DNA from: a virus
Direction: 5' to 3' (one strand)
DNA length: 64,000 nt
Virus record (IMG/VR): IMGVR_UViG_3300027973_000057
Span: 1-64,000 of that record
Below, in pieces: positions 53,514 through 60,627 of the stretch. The notes below the pieces were generated by a model, which saw nothing but the letters and a program-made list of their open reading frames with translations, did no database searches and was not told where the DNA came from. Every line of letters begins with the position of its first letter. The first letter of the stretch is position 1. A program made the position numbers and the translations under genes.

Positions 53514-53578
53514 TAAGTTATGAACAAAACAACACCCGTAGTCCAAGATGTGAGATTTTTCTTGGCTGACTTGCGAAA

Positions 53579-53600
53579 TGTCAGTAGGAAATGTTATACT
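53579..53600 (+). promoter_or_regulatory. TGTCAG-N10-TATACT promoter (copy 6)
   Basis: Fixed spacing; leader contains ATCAACCAAACAAAAGGAG before ATG 53634. Confidence 0.7.
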
Positions 53601-53633
53601 TGGATTATCAACCAAACAAAAGGAGAAACAAAA

Positions 53634-53798
53634 ATGGCAGTAGCAACAGCAACATACAAGGTAGGCGACCTCTACACAACACAGAAGTCAAAGGTTACAG
53701 GAACAATTCAGGAGATTACTCCACAGGCAAATGGAAATGTTCGTGTAAAGTTAGATGTAAATGGCACACCTCGTTACACAACTTGGACAGCAAAGTAA
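53634..53798 (+). CDS. Small early protein (two possible forms)
   Basis: 54 residues (MAVATATYKVGDLYTTQKSK..), a small barrel-like domain. AAAGGAG lies 8 nt upstream of ATG 53634. An alternative in-frame start at 53520, directly at promoter P1, would give a 92-residue form. The two promoters may therefore produce long and short isoforms. Confidence 0.65.
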   Translation: MAVATATYKVGDLYTTQKSKVTGTIQEITPQANGNVRVKLDVNGTPRYTTWTAK

Positions 53799-53872
53799 TC
53801 TAATTACACTTTCCTGAGTATGAAATAAAACTGCTCAACACCCCCAACTAACAGAAAAGGAAACAGACCCAA

Positions 53873-54295
53873 ATGGCACAACGCAAAGCAATCTCAGTAA
53901 AGATAGCAACAGAAAAGGTAATCAAGGCACTAGAAGGCTCACTCGCTAAACTAGAACTTGACTACACATCACAAGAAGCAAGCGAAGCAAAGTATCAGAA
54001 AGCACACGAAGCGTGGAAAAAGCAAATTGGTGAGTGGGCTATTGCCAACTTCTCAAAGGCTGAGAACCTTCGCACTAACTATCGTTCTTGGAACAACAAC
54101 CTCAATGTTGATTTTGACATTGTAGTAAAGCAAGGCGACTTCCCAACTGAACCTGAAAAGGATTTTGAGGTTATCCATCAGCACACTTATCGTGAGCAGA
54201 AAGAGGAAATTGCTAACGCAATTCGTATTCTCAAGATGACAGATGAGGAAACAGTAAGCACAAGCACTTACAATGCTATTGCTCGTTACCTATAA
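53873..54295 (+). CDS. Early protein, unknown
   Basis: 140 residues, helical (VIKALEGSLAKLELDYTSQE..QKEEIANAIRILKMTDEETV), possibly coiled-coil. AAAGGAAAC precedes ATG. No known function. Confidence 0.7.
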   Translation: MAQRKAISVKIATEKVIKALEGSLAKLELDYTSQEASEAKYQKAHEAWKKQIGEWAIANFSKAENLRTNYRSWNNNLNVDFDIVVKQGDFPTEPEKDFEVIHQHTYREQKEEIANAIRILKMTDEETVSTSTYNAIARYL

Positions 54296-54299
54296 CTAA

Positions 54300-54510
54300 A
54301 TAACGAAACAGGGGCAGTTTAGAGAGTGTTCTCGCCCAATGTCGTAAGTAAGAACTCTCATTATTAGGGCAAGGGGTTCAGAGCCTCTCCTATGTTCGCC
54401 AGGCTGATTAGGGCGACAATAGAAATACTATAGAGCAAGGTTCCTGCAGACCTAAAGAAGCAGACATCCTGAGCACGATCCAAAAAGGCTCCCCGCAAGG
54501 GTCTTTGACA
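54300..54510 (+). other. Gene-free stretch with possible structured RNA
   Basis: About 210 bp without a convincing gene. Complementary pieces include GAGAGTGTTC with GAACTCTC, AGCCT with AGGCT, and GCCC with GGGC. It ends with a partial copy of the repeated 3' element (TCCTGAGCACGAT at 54468) before promoter copy 7. It may be a non-coding RNA, but no family is recognised. Confidence 0.3.
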
Positions 54511-54512
54511 AA

Positions 54513-54534
54513 TGTCAGTGGCCACTAGTACAAT
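54513..54534 (+). promoter_or_regulatory. TGTCAG-N10-TACAAT promoter (copy 7)
   Basis: TGTCAG 54513-54518, TACAAT 54529-54534; leader AAACAAACTAACAG then AAGAGG before ATG 54567. Confidence 0.7.
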
Positions 54535-54566
54535 TAATATAAACAAACTAACAGAAAGAGGCCCCC

Positions 54567-55007
54567 ATGGACCAGCAATACCCAACAATAATCAATGCAA
54601 CTGATGAATTTAATCAGAAGCAGGCTGCAGCACTACAAGAAGCAATTGAAAAAAAGGATGCATTAATTGTATCTCTTCAAGACCGTATGTCTGCAATGTC
54701 TCAGCGCTCATATGCTGATTCAGCGGAGCGTAACCGTATGGTTGAATCAATGCAAGAGTGGACTCTAGAAGAGTTAAGCAATGAAACAATTACAGAATCA
54801 CAGGCCCAAGAAATTGCAGAAATTATGGGCTTTGACCTTACCAAGGAAGTTGAAGTTGAGGTTACCGTTACGTACAACCTAACACTGCAGGTACCTCATG
54901 ATGAGGACGCCGAATCAATTGTTAACGATATCGATTTTGAATCTGTATCTTATAATTCTGATAACATCACATGGCTATCGGCCAGTGTTGACAGAATTGA
55001 TTTTTAG
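54567..55007 (+). CDS. Early protein, unknown
   Basis: 146 residues. The N-terminal helix (QKQAAALQEAIEKKDALIVS) is coiled-coil-like; the C-terminus is beta-rich (EVEVEVTVTYNLTLQV). AAGAGG upstream. Single-gene unit from promoter copy 7. Confidence 0.7.
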   Translation: MDQQYPTIINATDEFNQKQAAALQEAIEKKDALIVSLQDRMSAMSQRSYADSAERNRMVESMQEWTLEELSNETITESQAQEIAEIMGFDLTKEVEVEVTVTYNLTLQVPHDEDAESIVNDIDFESVSYNSDNITWLSASVDRIDF

Positions 55008-55110
55008 TAGGGGGCTACTAAATATAGACATGTCGAATGTCTTTAAACTAGGCAAGGGACCTGAGCATTGTCCATGTAAACGGCTCACTTTAAATTCTTT
55101 CAAAATTTTT

Positions 55111-55187
55111 GACGTCCCGCCTGTGGATAACTTTGTCAAATCGACACGCCGTTACGACTATATGATCTTTCCCACAATGTCCGATTT
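55111..55187. promoter_or_regulatory. Early regulatory cassette
   Basis: GACGTCCCGC (55111), DnaA box TGTGGATAA (55122-55130), CGACACGCC (55142-55150) and ATGTCCGATTT (55177-55187). No CRP-like site here. Confidence 0.6.
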
Positions 55188-55216
55188 ATCCATGTTTAAC
55201 TATCTGGATTTGCATA

Positions 55217-55238
55217 TGTCAGTCAGTCCTGCTATACT
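55217..55238 (+). promoter_or_regulatory. TGTCAG-N10-TATACT promoter (copy 8)
   Basis: TGTCAG, exact 10-bp spacer, extended TGCTATACT; leader TTTCAACAAACAAAAAGGAG before ATG 55271. Confidence 0.75.
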
Positions 55239-55270
55239 TAAATTTCAACAAACAAAAAGGAGAAAAACTC

Positions 55271-56293
55271 ATGGCACATGACCTAGAAACACAAAACGGC
55301 GTTGCATCTTTTGCATCATTCCGTGAACCCGCTTGGCATGGATTGGGTACCGTATTTACAGAAGAGAAAACAACTAGCGAGATGCTATCAGCAGCAAATC
55401 TCAATGGTTGGAATGTTCGTCTGGAAGATTTGGAAACCCCATCGCATCTATCAAGCGACAAGTCGTACCAATATGTATTGCGTACAAACCCTACAGACAA
55501 CACACAAACCGATATTCTTGGAATCGTTGGTGAGCGTTATGTCCCTCTACAGAATGAAGATTTATTCTCATTCGGTGATAACATTCTAGATGGTGGTGGT
55601 CGTTGGGAGACTGCTGGTGCTATCAAGGGTGGTCGTGTAGTATTCGGCTCTCTTGCTCTTGAGCGTGAGACTGTACTAGACCCAAATGGTGTTGCAGATA
55701 AGGTAAAGACTTATTTGCTCATTAACACATCACACGATGGCTCTATTGCAATTCAAGCATCTATTACACCTGTTCGTGTTGTATGTGCTAACACTCTTAA
55801 CCTTGCTCTTGGTGGCGTAGGTCGTAAGAAGAATAAGGGCATCAAGCAATCATTCAAGATTCGCCACACGCAAACAGCAGAAGGCAAAATCCAAATTGCT
55901 CGTGAGACTCTTGGTCTTGCTAATGCTTACATGGACGAATTCGACATCATGGCTAAGGCAATGATTGAGAAGGAAGTCAATGCTAAATCGTTTAACGATA
56001 TTATTCTCGCTGCTTATCCTAAGCCAGAAAAAGATGCTAAGGGTGCAATCAAGAAGTGGGAAAACAAGGTCGATATTATTAACGACATCTACACAGGTGA
56101 ATTTAATGGTATGATTGCTGGCAATGCGTGGGGTGCGTTTAATGCACTTACAGAACGCCTTGACTGGTACCGCTCTGCTCGTGGTGGTTCTAACGAATCT
56201 ATCCTTGCATCAGCATCAGGATTTGACCCTGCAATTAACGCAGAGAAAAATCGTTTGCTAAAAGTTGTACAAAATGTAATGCAACTTTCATAA
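55271..56293 (+). CDS. DUF932 / TIGR03299 phage-plasmid protein
   Basis: 340 residues. MAHDLETQNGVASFASFREP, AWHGLGTVF, LGIVGERYVPLQNEDLFSF and RVVCANTLNLALG are hallmarks of the DUF932 (phage/plasmid-like TIGR03299) family, common in mycobacteriophages and plasmids. Molecular function unknown; it is associated with replication-type gene regions. Strong AAAAGGAG site and promoter copy 8 suggest high early expression. Confidence 0.9.
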   Translation: MAHDLETQNGVASFASFREPAWHGLGTVFTEEKTTSEMLSAANLNGWNVRLEDLETPSHLSSDKSYQYVLRTNPTDNTQTDILGIVGERYVPLQNEDLFSFGDNILDGGGRWETAGAIKGGRVVFGSLALERETVLDPNGVADKVKTYLLINTSHDGSIAIQASITPVRVVCANTLNLALGGVGRKKNKGIKQSFKIRHTQTAEGKIQIARETLGLANAYMDEFDIMAKAMIEKEVNAKSFNDIILAAYPKPEKDAKGAIKKWENKVDIINDIYTGEFNGMIAGNAWGAFNALTERLDWYRSARGGSNESILASASGFDPAINAEKNRLLKVVQNVMQLS

Positions 56294-56331
56294 CAAAAAA
56301 ATCCTGAGCACGATTTAAAACTGCTCAACAT

Positions 56332-56405
56332 GGTCCGTTAGAATAGTTGGTTAGTTCGCTACCCTGTCACGGTAGAGGTCACGGGTTCAAGTCCCGTACG
56401 GATCG
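56332..56405 (+). tRNA. tRNA-Asp (GTC)
   Basis: 74 nt. Acceptor GGTCCGT/ACGGATC (one G-U pair), D arm with TTGGTTAG, anticodon stem CTACC/GGTAG with loop CTGTCAC (anticodon GTC), T stem ACGGG/CCCGT with loop TTCAAGT, discriminator G, no encoded CCA. It follows a copy of the 3' repeated element. Confidence 0.93.
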
Positions 56406-56441
56406 CAAGTAATAAATATGCAAGTGAATGCATAAAAATGC

Positions 56442-56468
56442 GGGACGTCGGCTGTGACCTAAATCACA
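56442..56468. promoter_or_regulatory. GACGTC box and CRP-like operator
   Basis: GGGACGTCG (56442-56450) adjoining perfect TGTGA-CCTAAA-TCACA (56453-56468), centred 75.5 bp upstream of the predicted start at 56536. Confidence 0.65.
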
Positions 56469-56489
56469 TGACATTTTTAATAAAAAACA

Positions 56490-56514
56490 ATTACGAAGAC
56501 TTGATTTTTTCCCC
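56490..56514 (+). repeat. ATTACGAAG..TTTTTCCCC repeat (copy 1 of 4)
   Basis: Begins ATTACGAAGAC and ends TTTTTTCCCC. Further copies are at 59473, 59530 and 59957. Here it overlaps the -35 region. Confidence 0.7.
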
Positions 56515-56529
56515 AGTCCATGAGATAAT
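56501..56529 (+). promoter_or_regulatory. Leaderless promoter of small-gene operon
   Basis: TTGATT-N17-GATAAT, ending 6 nt before ATG 56536. Confidence 0.65.
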
Positions 56530-56535
56530 TAATAT

Positions 56536-56703
56536 ATGACCCAAACAACCAAACCATACACAATAGATGAACTAATGCAAAAAATATATGATGAGAATTT
56601 TTCTCATTTTGATTTCATGGACAACATGAATGGTGGAGAATGTGATTGTAAATTACATATAGCAATGGATTTGATGTATGAATATGGGGGTGGATTATGT
56701 TAG
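56536..56703 (+). CDS. Small early protein
   Basis: 55 residues (MTQTTKPYTIDELMQKIYDE..) with GGECDCKLH. Predicted leaderless; overlaps the next gene by 7 nt. Confidence 0.6.
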   Translation: MTQTTKPYTIDELMQKIYDENFSHFDFMDNMNGGECDCKLHIAMDLMYEYGGGLC

Positions 56704-56855
56704 GCTATAATAAAACAGATCTAGATGATATGACAGAAGGTTTGTCAGTGGTCTTGGATACAATTAAGGATAACCCATATGTTTACAATAGCGTATGGAA
56801 AGCAAGAGACCTACTTGAGGGTCTATGGGCAGAAGGGTACTTTGACTACAAATGA
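56697..56855 (+). CDS. Small early protein
   Basis: 52 residues, acidic and helical (LSVVLDTIKDNPYVYNSVWK). ATGA overlap with the next gene. Confidence 0.6.
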   Translation: MLGYNKTDLDDMTEGLSVVLDTIKDNPYVYNSVWKARDLLEGLWAEGYFDYK

Positions 56856-57058
56856 AAGTTAAAATCAGTCTTGAACAAACCATAGATATTGATGAAGCAA
56901 TGTCTAATGATATAGGGTTTGAACTCTATGGTCCCTCTGATATGAGCACGGAAGATAAAGTAGATTATCTAATGGCTAGATTTGCTGAAGACATAGATAC
57001 TATGGTAAAGTATGATGAAGTGTTGGGCAACATCTCAGTAGAATATATAGAGGACTAA
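56852..57058 (+). CDS. Small acidic early protein
   Basis: 68 residues (MKVKISLEQTIDIDEAMSND..), highly acidic. ATGA start overlap. Confidence 0.6.
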   Translation: MKVKISLEQTIDIDEAMSNDIGFELYGPSDMSTEDKVDYLMARFAEDIDTMVKYDEVLGNISVEYIED

Positions 57059-57059
57059 T

Positions 57060-57266
57060 ATGTGGACTAAGTATAGTTATGTTTGTACAGACTGTGATTC
57101 TTTAATTGAGGTTACTACAAATACCGTGCCAGTTATGGATCCAGGCTGTGTATGTGGCTTAGATACCTTCGTTACTCGTACTGCCATGGAGCCAACGGTA
57201 CAGCCTAATGTGACGAGTATCACACCCACAGGGCTTGTAAAAATCAACTCAAACCCCTATAATTAA
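57060..57266 (+). CDS. Zinc-ribbon small protein
   Basis: 68 residues. YVCTDCDSLIEV and GCVCGLD provide two Cys pairs of a zinc ribbon. The 3' part of the gene contains a perfect CRP-like site at 57209-57224. Confidence 0.65.
   Translation: MWTKYSYVCTDCDSLIEVTTNTVPVMDPGCVCGLDTFVTRTAMEPTVQPNVTSITPTGLVKINSNPYN
57209..57224. promoter_or_regulatory. CRP/GlxR-like operator inside a gene
   Basis: TGTGA-CGAGTA-TCACA, centred 53.5 bp upstream of the predicted leaderless start at 57270. Confidence 0.55.
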
Positions 57267-57269
57267 TAT

Positions 57270-57422
57270 ATGGACCTAAATACATTTAGAGAATATATCA
57301 GACTACACGCCATATCCCTTGAACAGGATTTGGAAAACGAGGACGGTGCTGATAGCATTGTTCCTTACCTAGAAGGAGCCATTCATGTATCCAAACACTA
57401 CTTGGAGGTTTTAAATGGATAA
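57270..57422 (+). CDS. Small early protein
   Basis: 50 residues (MDLNTFREYIRLHAISLEQD..), helical. TATAAT at 57258-57263 ends 6 nt before ATG (leaderless). Overlaps the next gene by 8 nt. Confidence 0.6.
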   Translation: MDLNTFREYIRLHAISLEQDLENEDGADSIVPYLEGAIHVSKHYLEVLNG

Positions 57423-57699
57423 GATGACATTAGACCCATACCTAATGAAACAGGTAGACATGGGTATGGACGGAGCAGACATTCTGCACGGACACCTAAA
57501 GACTATGATGTATGAGGCTGAACAACAGTTAGACCTATGCATTGAGGCAGAGGAGTACTCAGAGGAAGCCATGGACTCTATGGCTCGTACGGAGGCTTCA
57601 GGATACCTTGACGCACTATCTGAGGTTTATGCCTTGACCTATGCCATTGCTTTTGCCAAAGAAGATATTAAGAACCGTAAGGAGATTCTTGGTGAATAA
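57415..57699 (+). CDS. Small acidic helical protein
   Basis: 94 residues, helical and acidic (ILHGHLKTMMYEAEQQLDLC). TTGGAGG upstream. No known domain. Confidence 0.65.
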   Translation: MDKMTLDPYLMKQVDMGMDGADILHGHLKTMMYEAEQQLDLCIEAEEYSEEAMDSMARTEASGYLDALSEVYALTYAIAFAKEDIKNRKEILGE

Positions 57700-58210
57700 C
57701 TTTGTTGAGTTAGATTATGATGAATGGGTTGATACGTATAAGCCTATTCTTAATCATATAGAGACAAATGCTTCCTTTGACGGTATGATGTTTGAGACCT
57801 ATGGCGATGAGGTAGAGTTTGTCAAGGCAACTGATGAGAATCGTATCTGGATGTATGGAGACGGAGACGACGGTGGGTCTTACATATGGTCTGGCTGGGG
57901 CTTTGTTAATAGAATAGGATACTTTATCACTGAGGTACCTTTTCCTGATAATACTACTATTCAAGTTCAAGTCTCACTACCTTGGTTTTTCTGTGAGAAC
58001 TGTAACGAAGAAATGGAAGACCCTGATAATACTATTAGAGATGCCTTTGATGAGGCAGACTTGCAAAAATGCCCTGAGTGTGCTACCCTTGAAGAAATGA
58101 CCCTAGTAGGATTGGAAAATAAAATGGATAAAGACCCAATAAATGAAGTAGAACAAGATGAGGAAGAAACCGTGTTTCACTCATTCACAGAACGGACGGT
58201 ACAAATCTAA
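57692..58210 (+). CDS. Acidic zinc-ribbon early protein
   Basis: 172 residues from GTG 57692, which has AAGGAG 8 nt upstream and overlaps the previous stop. The longer ATG frame inside the previous gene is rejected. The zinc ribbon is FFCENCNEEMEDP..KCPEC. Tryptophan- and glycine-rich centre (YIWSGWGFVNRIGYF). Function unknown. Confidence 0.7.
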   Translation: MNNFVELDYDEWVDTYKPILNHIETNASFDGMMFETYGDEVEFVKATDENRIWMYGDGDDGGSYIWSGWGFVNRIGYFITEVPFPDNTTIQVQVSLPWFFCENCNEEMEDPDNTIRDAFDEADLQKCPECATLEEMTLVGLENKMDKDPINEVEQDEEETVFHSFTERTVQI

Positions 58211-58392
58211 TGCCTAAGTACACAGTAACAGCCACACGAGAGACTTACTATGAGTTTGAGATTGAGGCAGAGGATGAACTATCTGCTGAAGATCAAGTAA
58301 GACAATTAGAACTTGAAGGTGACATTGAAACATATGCCTATGACTGGTATCCTTTAGAAGTACAATCAATCGAAGAGGAAGAGGAAGAGTAA
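58210..58392 (+). CDS. Small acidic beta protein
   Basis: 60 residues. YTVTATRETYYEFEIEAEDE is typical of small phage proteins loosely similar to DpnD/PcfM-type domains; poly-Glu C-terminus. TAATG coupling. Confidence 0.65.
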   Translation: MPKYTVTATRETYYEFEIEAEDELSAEDQVRQLELEGDIETYAYDWYPLEVQSIEEEEEE

Positions 58393-58739
58393 TGGGAGCA
58401 CGAATTAATTACGTATTCAAAGACAGTGAGTCAGGGCCTATGGTTGTACTCTATAGCCACTGGGGTCAGACTGAATGGGAGCGGGACCTAGCAATGGCCC
58501 TGCAACACGCAAAACCTCGTCTAGGTGATTCATCATATGGTACCCGTATGATTATTAGTTATCTTATTCAAGATAGCATTCTGGAAGAGACAGGGTTTGG
58601 TATCTATGCTATCGACAATGATGGCTATGACCTAGGAGAGCAAACCGTGCTCATCGACTTCACTAACAATACTATTACTGATAATGTATCAGTAGACTTT
58701 GATAAATTTGTGGCTGCGTATTCGCCACTAACTGTCTAA
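58392..58739 (+). CDS. Early protein, unknown
   Basis: 115 residues. RINYVFKDSESGPMVVLYSH followed by WGQTEWERDLAMALQHA is a pattern seen in many actinophage early proteins. TAATG coupling. Last gene before a terminator. Confidence 0.65.
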   Translation: MGARINYVFKDSESGPMVVLYSHWGQTEWERDLAMALQHAKPRLGDSSYGTRMIISYLIQDSILEETGFGIYAIDNDGYDLGEQTVLIDFTNNTITDNVSVDFDKFVAAYSPLTV

Positions 58740-58761
58740 GGAGTGGGTCCCTTAGACTAAT

Positions 58762-58805
58762 GGGGATGGGGTAAGTCCTGCAGATTTGCCCCTCCCCTTC
58801 TTTTG
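58762..58805 (+). terminator. Intrinsic terminator
   Basis: GGGGATGGGG pairs with CCCCTCCCC (one bulge) across a 16-nt loop, followed by TTCTTTTG. Confidence 0.75.
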
Positions 58806-58832
58806 CGGTACAATAGATAAGAGAGGAGTATC

Positions 58833-59072
58833 ATGCCTAGAAGTAGTATATATGCCAAGCCCTCGCATAATAAAGAATCAAGAAAAGCAGAGCAAATAGC
58901 AAAACTACTCACGGAAGATTTCTCTATTGACCTAGAGCGAGTTGGCTATTATTTGGTTAGAAATCTACCTATGATTGTTTTTCATAGGTTTGATGTCCTT
59001 GCCTTGACAGCACAGGAAGAGCATGGTAAACTTATGGAAGAGATGAAAACAGGAGGCCCATCATGGCGGTAG
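58833..59072 (+). CDS. Small basic early protein
   Basis: 79 residues (MPRSSIYAKPSHNKESRKAE..). GCGGTACAAT then GAGAGGAG precede ATG. Overlaps the next gene by 10 nt. Confidence 0.65.
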   Translation: MPRSSIYAKPSHNKESRKAEQIAKLLTEDFSIDLERVGYYLVRNLPMIVFHRFDVLALTAQEEHGKLMEEMKTGGPSWR

Positions 59073-59365
59073 AGTTTGCAGATAAAGCAGGTATCTTAGG
59101 AACACTCTGGATCGAGTTCAGAGCAGATGAAGATTTTTCAGATTTTATTGAATACAATGACCTTGGATTACCAATGGCATATATGATTGCAGAAGGTTTG
59201 GTTAAAGAACTTACAGCAACAGGTGAATCATTAATCGATGAAACATTTAATATGTTTTGTGAATTGCTAGAAATCACAGAAGAAGATTTTGATGCTCTTG
59301 ATGATATTAACCTTGGTTCGGTTTTGATGTTTGCTTATAATAAAAAGCAGAACACAGCAGAATAA
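59063..59365 (+). CDS. Small acidic early protein
   Basis: 100 residues, helical and acidic (ELLEITEEDFDALDDINLGS). GGAGG upstream inside the preceding gene. Unknown function. Confidence 0.65.
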   Translation: MAVEFADKAGILGTLWIEFRADEDFSDFIEYNDLGLPMAYMIAEGLVKELTATGESLIDETFNMFCELLEITEEDFDALDDINLGSVLMFAYNKKQNTAE

Positions 59366-59374
59366 TTAAACATT

Positions 59375-59400
59375 GCGAGGGGCCTTGCGCCCCTTGCTTT
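59375..59400 (+). terminator. Intrinsic terminator
   Basis: GCGAGGGGC-cttgc-GCCCCTTGC followed by TTTG. Confidence 0.8.
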
Positions 59401-59665
59401 GTGCTGCCTGGACGGGACGTCAAACCATATCAAATCGGACATATTACCCAAACCACATTTTCTTATATAAACATTACGAAGATCAAATTCTTTTCCCCAA
59501 ACGTGGAACTTTTATTTTTTAAAACAAAGATTACGAAGGACAAATATTTTTCCCCGTACCAAACCTTATATCAGACAAACCTTTATTTGTCAAGTATTCA
59601 AATAATATATCCAAACCCCTATATCATACAAACATTTGTTTGTCAAATAGGTGTATAATAATTTT

Positions 59666-59878
59666 ATGAGTCCAAGACATTTTTCTAGAACAATGAATCC
59701 ACAAATGGCAAGACAAGAAGATAAAGGTTTGGAACAAGTCTTTACTTCCTTTACTGTTCTTATAGGGTTGGGTAGATACTTTTCTCCAGATCCCGTCGTG
59801 GCAATGTCTAATAAGACTATCGAAGATCCAGAAGCGGGACGGGATCAAAAGATAAACCACTCTTCCCTATATAACTAA
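59666..59878 (+). CDS. Small hypothetical protein
   Basis: 70 residues from ATG 59666 (MSPRHFSRTMNPQMARQEDK..). TATAAT ends 6 nt before ATG (leaderless); the longer frame overlaps that promoter. Inside it GATCCCGTC and GACGGGATC form a 9-bp inverted repeat. Unknown function. Confidence 0.55.
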   Translation: MSPRHFSRTMNPQMARQEDKGLEQVFTSFTVLIGLGRYFSPDPVVAMSNKTIEDPEAGRDQKINHSSLYN

Positions 59879-60025
59879 TACCTGATATACAAACACTTTT
59901 ATCCAAACAATTTTTTGATTTGTTTTGGATATTTTTTATATCTTTTCAAATAAAATATTACGATAATCAAACATTTTTCCCCAAATTTGGATATTTTTGT
60001 CATACAATTTTGGTACAAAATGAAG

Positions 60026-60054
60026 TTGACAAACATAAGGTTTGGGTATATAAT
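60026..60054 (+). promoter_or_regulatory. Perfect consensus promoter without a clear gene
   Basis: TTGACA-N17-TATAAT. Only a 19-codon frame follows directly; the next supported gene starts at 60287. The product may be a short RNA through the TTTGGATAT repeats. Confidence 0.6.
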
Positions 60055-60286
60055 GCCATGTTTGGATATATGGATTTGACAAAGGTTTGGATATGTGATA
60101 GGGGGTTTGGCCCGTAAGATTACGACGCCCTTCTTATAAATGCTCTATACTCCACTATCCTCCACTTTACTCCACTTCTAGAATGTCAAACAACATAATC
60201 AGTAATATTTATTTGTGGATAAACCTGTGGATAACTTTTTTGCACGGAACCTATATCTGTTAACCTTCATGTGATACTATAGGGTT

Positions 60287-60418
60287 ATGGAATGCAAACA
60301 CTACTATGAAATTGATCTAGATGGCAAGGTTTCTTGCTCTAATTGTCATGCTGCAGTAGATGAAATTGAAACAAAAAATAACGATTTCTGGTCATCACAA
60401 ATGAGTTTTGAGGAATAG
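60287..60418 (+). CDS. Zinc-ribbon micro-protein
   Basis: 43 residues. ECKHYYEIDLDGKVSCSNCH provides C-x-H..C-x2-C ligands. TGATACTAT ends 6 nt before ATG (leaderless). Confidence 0.6.
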   Translation: MECKHYYEIDLDGKVSCSNCHAAVDEIETKNNDFWSSQMSFEE

Positions 60419-60454
60419 GTTTTATATCTTATACTAGGGGTTATTGGGTCTTTC

Positions 60455-60483
60455 TTGACTTACCCGCTCCAAATTGCTATACT
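60455..60483 (+). promoter_or_regulatory. Leaderless promoter
   Basis: TTGACT-N17-TATACT with extended TGC, ending 6 nt before ATG 60490. Confidence 0.75.
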
Positions 60484-60489
60484 AGATAC

Positions 60490-60627
60490 ATGAATAAAGA
60501 ATATCGAATTAAAGACAGATACTGGGTACAGGTGGGCTATTCAAAAGGCTTTGGTCTAGGCTTTCGTATTGATCGCTATTCAACAAATATAGATTTCCTA
60601 TGGTTTTGGATTAGCATTGAGTACTAA
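60490..60627 (+). CDS. Small aromatic early protein
   Basis: 45 residues (MNKEYRIKDRYWVQVGYSKG..), rich in Trp/Tyr/Phe. Leaderless start; overlaps the next gene. Confidence 0.6.
   Translation: MNKEYRIKDRYWVQVGYSKGFGLGFRIDRYSTNIDFLWFWISIEY

Larger units (their letters stand above)
59414..60240. other. AT-rich repeat region, candidate replication origin
   Basis: One small gene only (59666). Contains GGGACGTC (59414), reverse ATGTCCGATTT (59432), three ATTACGA..TTTTTCCCC repeats (59473, 59530, 59957), TTTGG(A/G)TAT repeats (59934, 59986, 60041, 60061, 60086; reverse at 59607), and two DnaA boxes TGTGGATAA 12 bp apart (60214, 60226). Such clustering fits an origin; no replication protein is seen to confirm it. 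Confidence 0.5.

Noticed and set aside
53822-53850. Intrinsic terminator after the small early gene
   Set aside because: Only the weak GAGCA-type element is present and no T-run follows.
54364-54588. 74-codon minus-strand frame
   Set aside because: No ribosome site, overlaps promoter copy 7 and the next gene start, and no neighbours in that direction.
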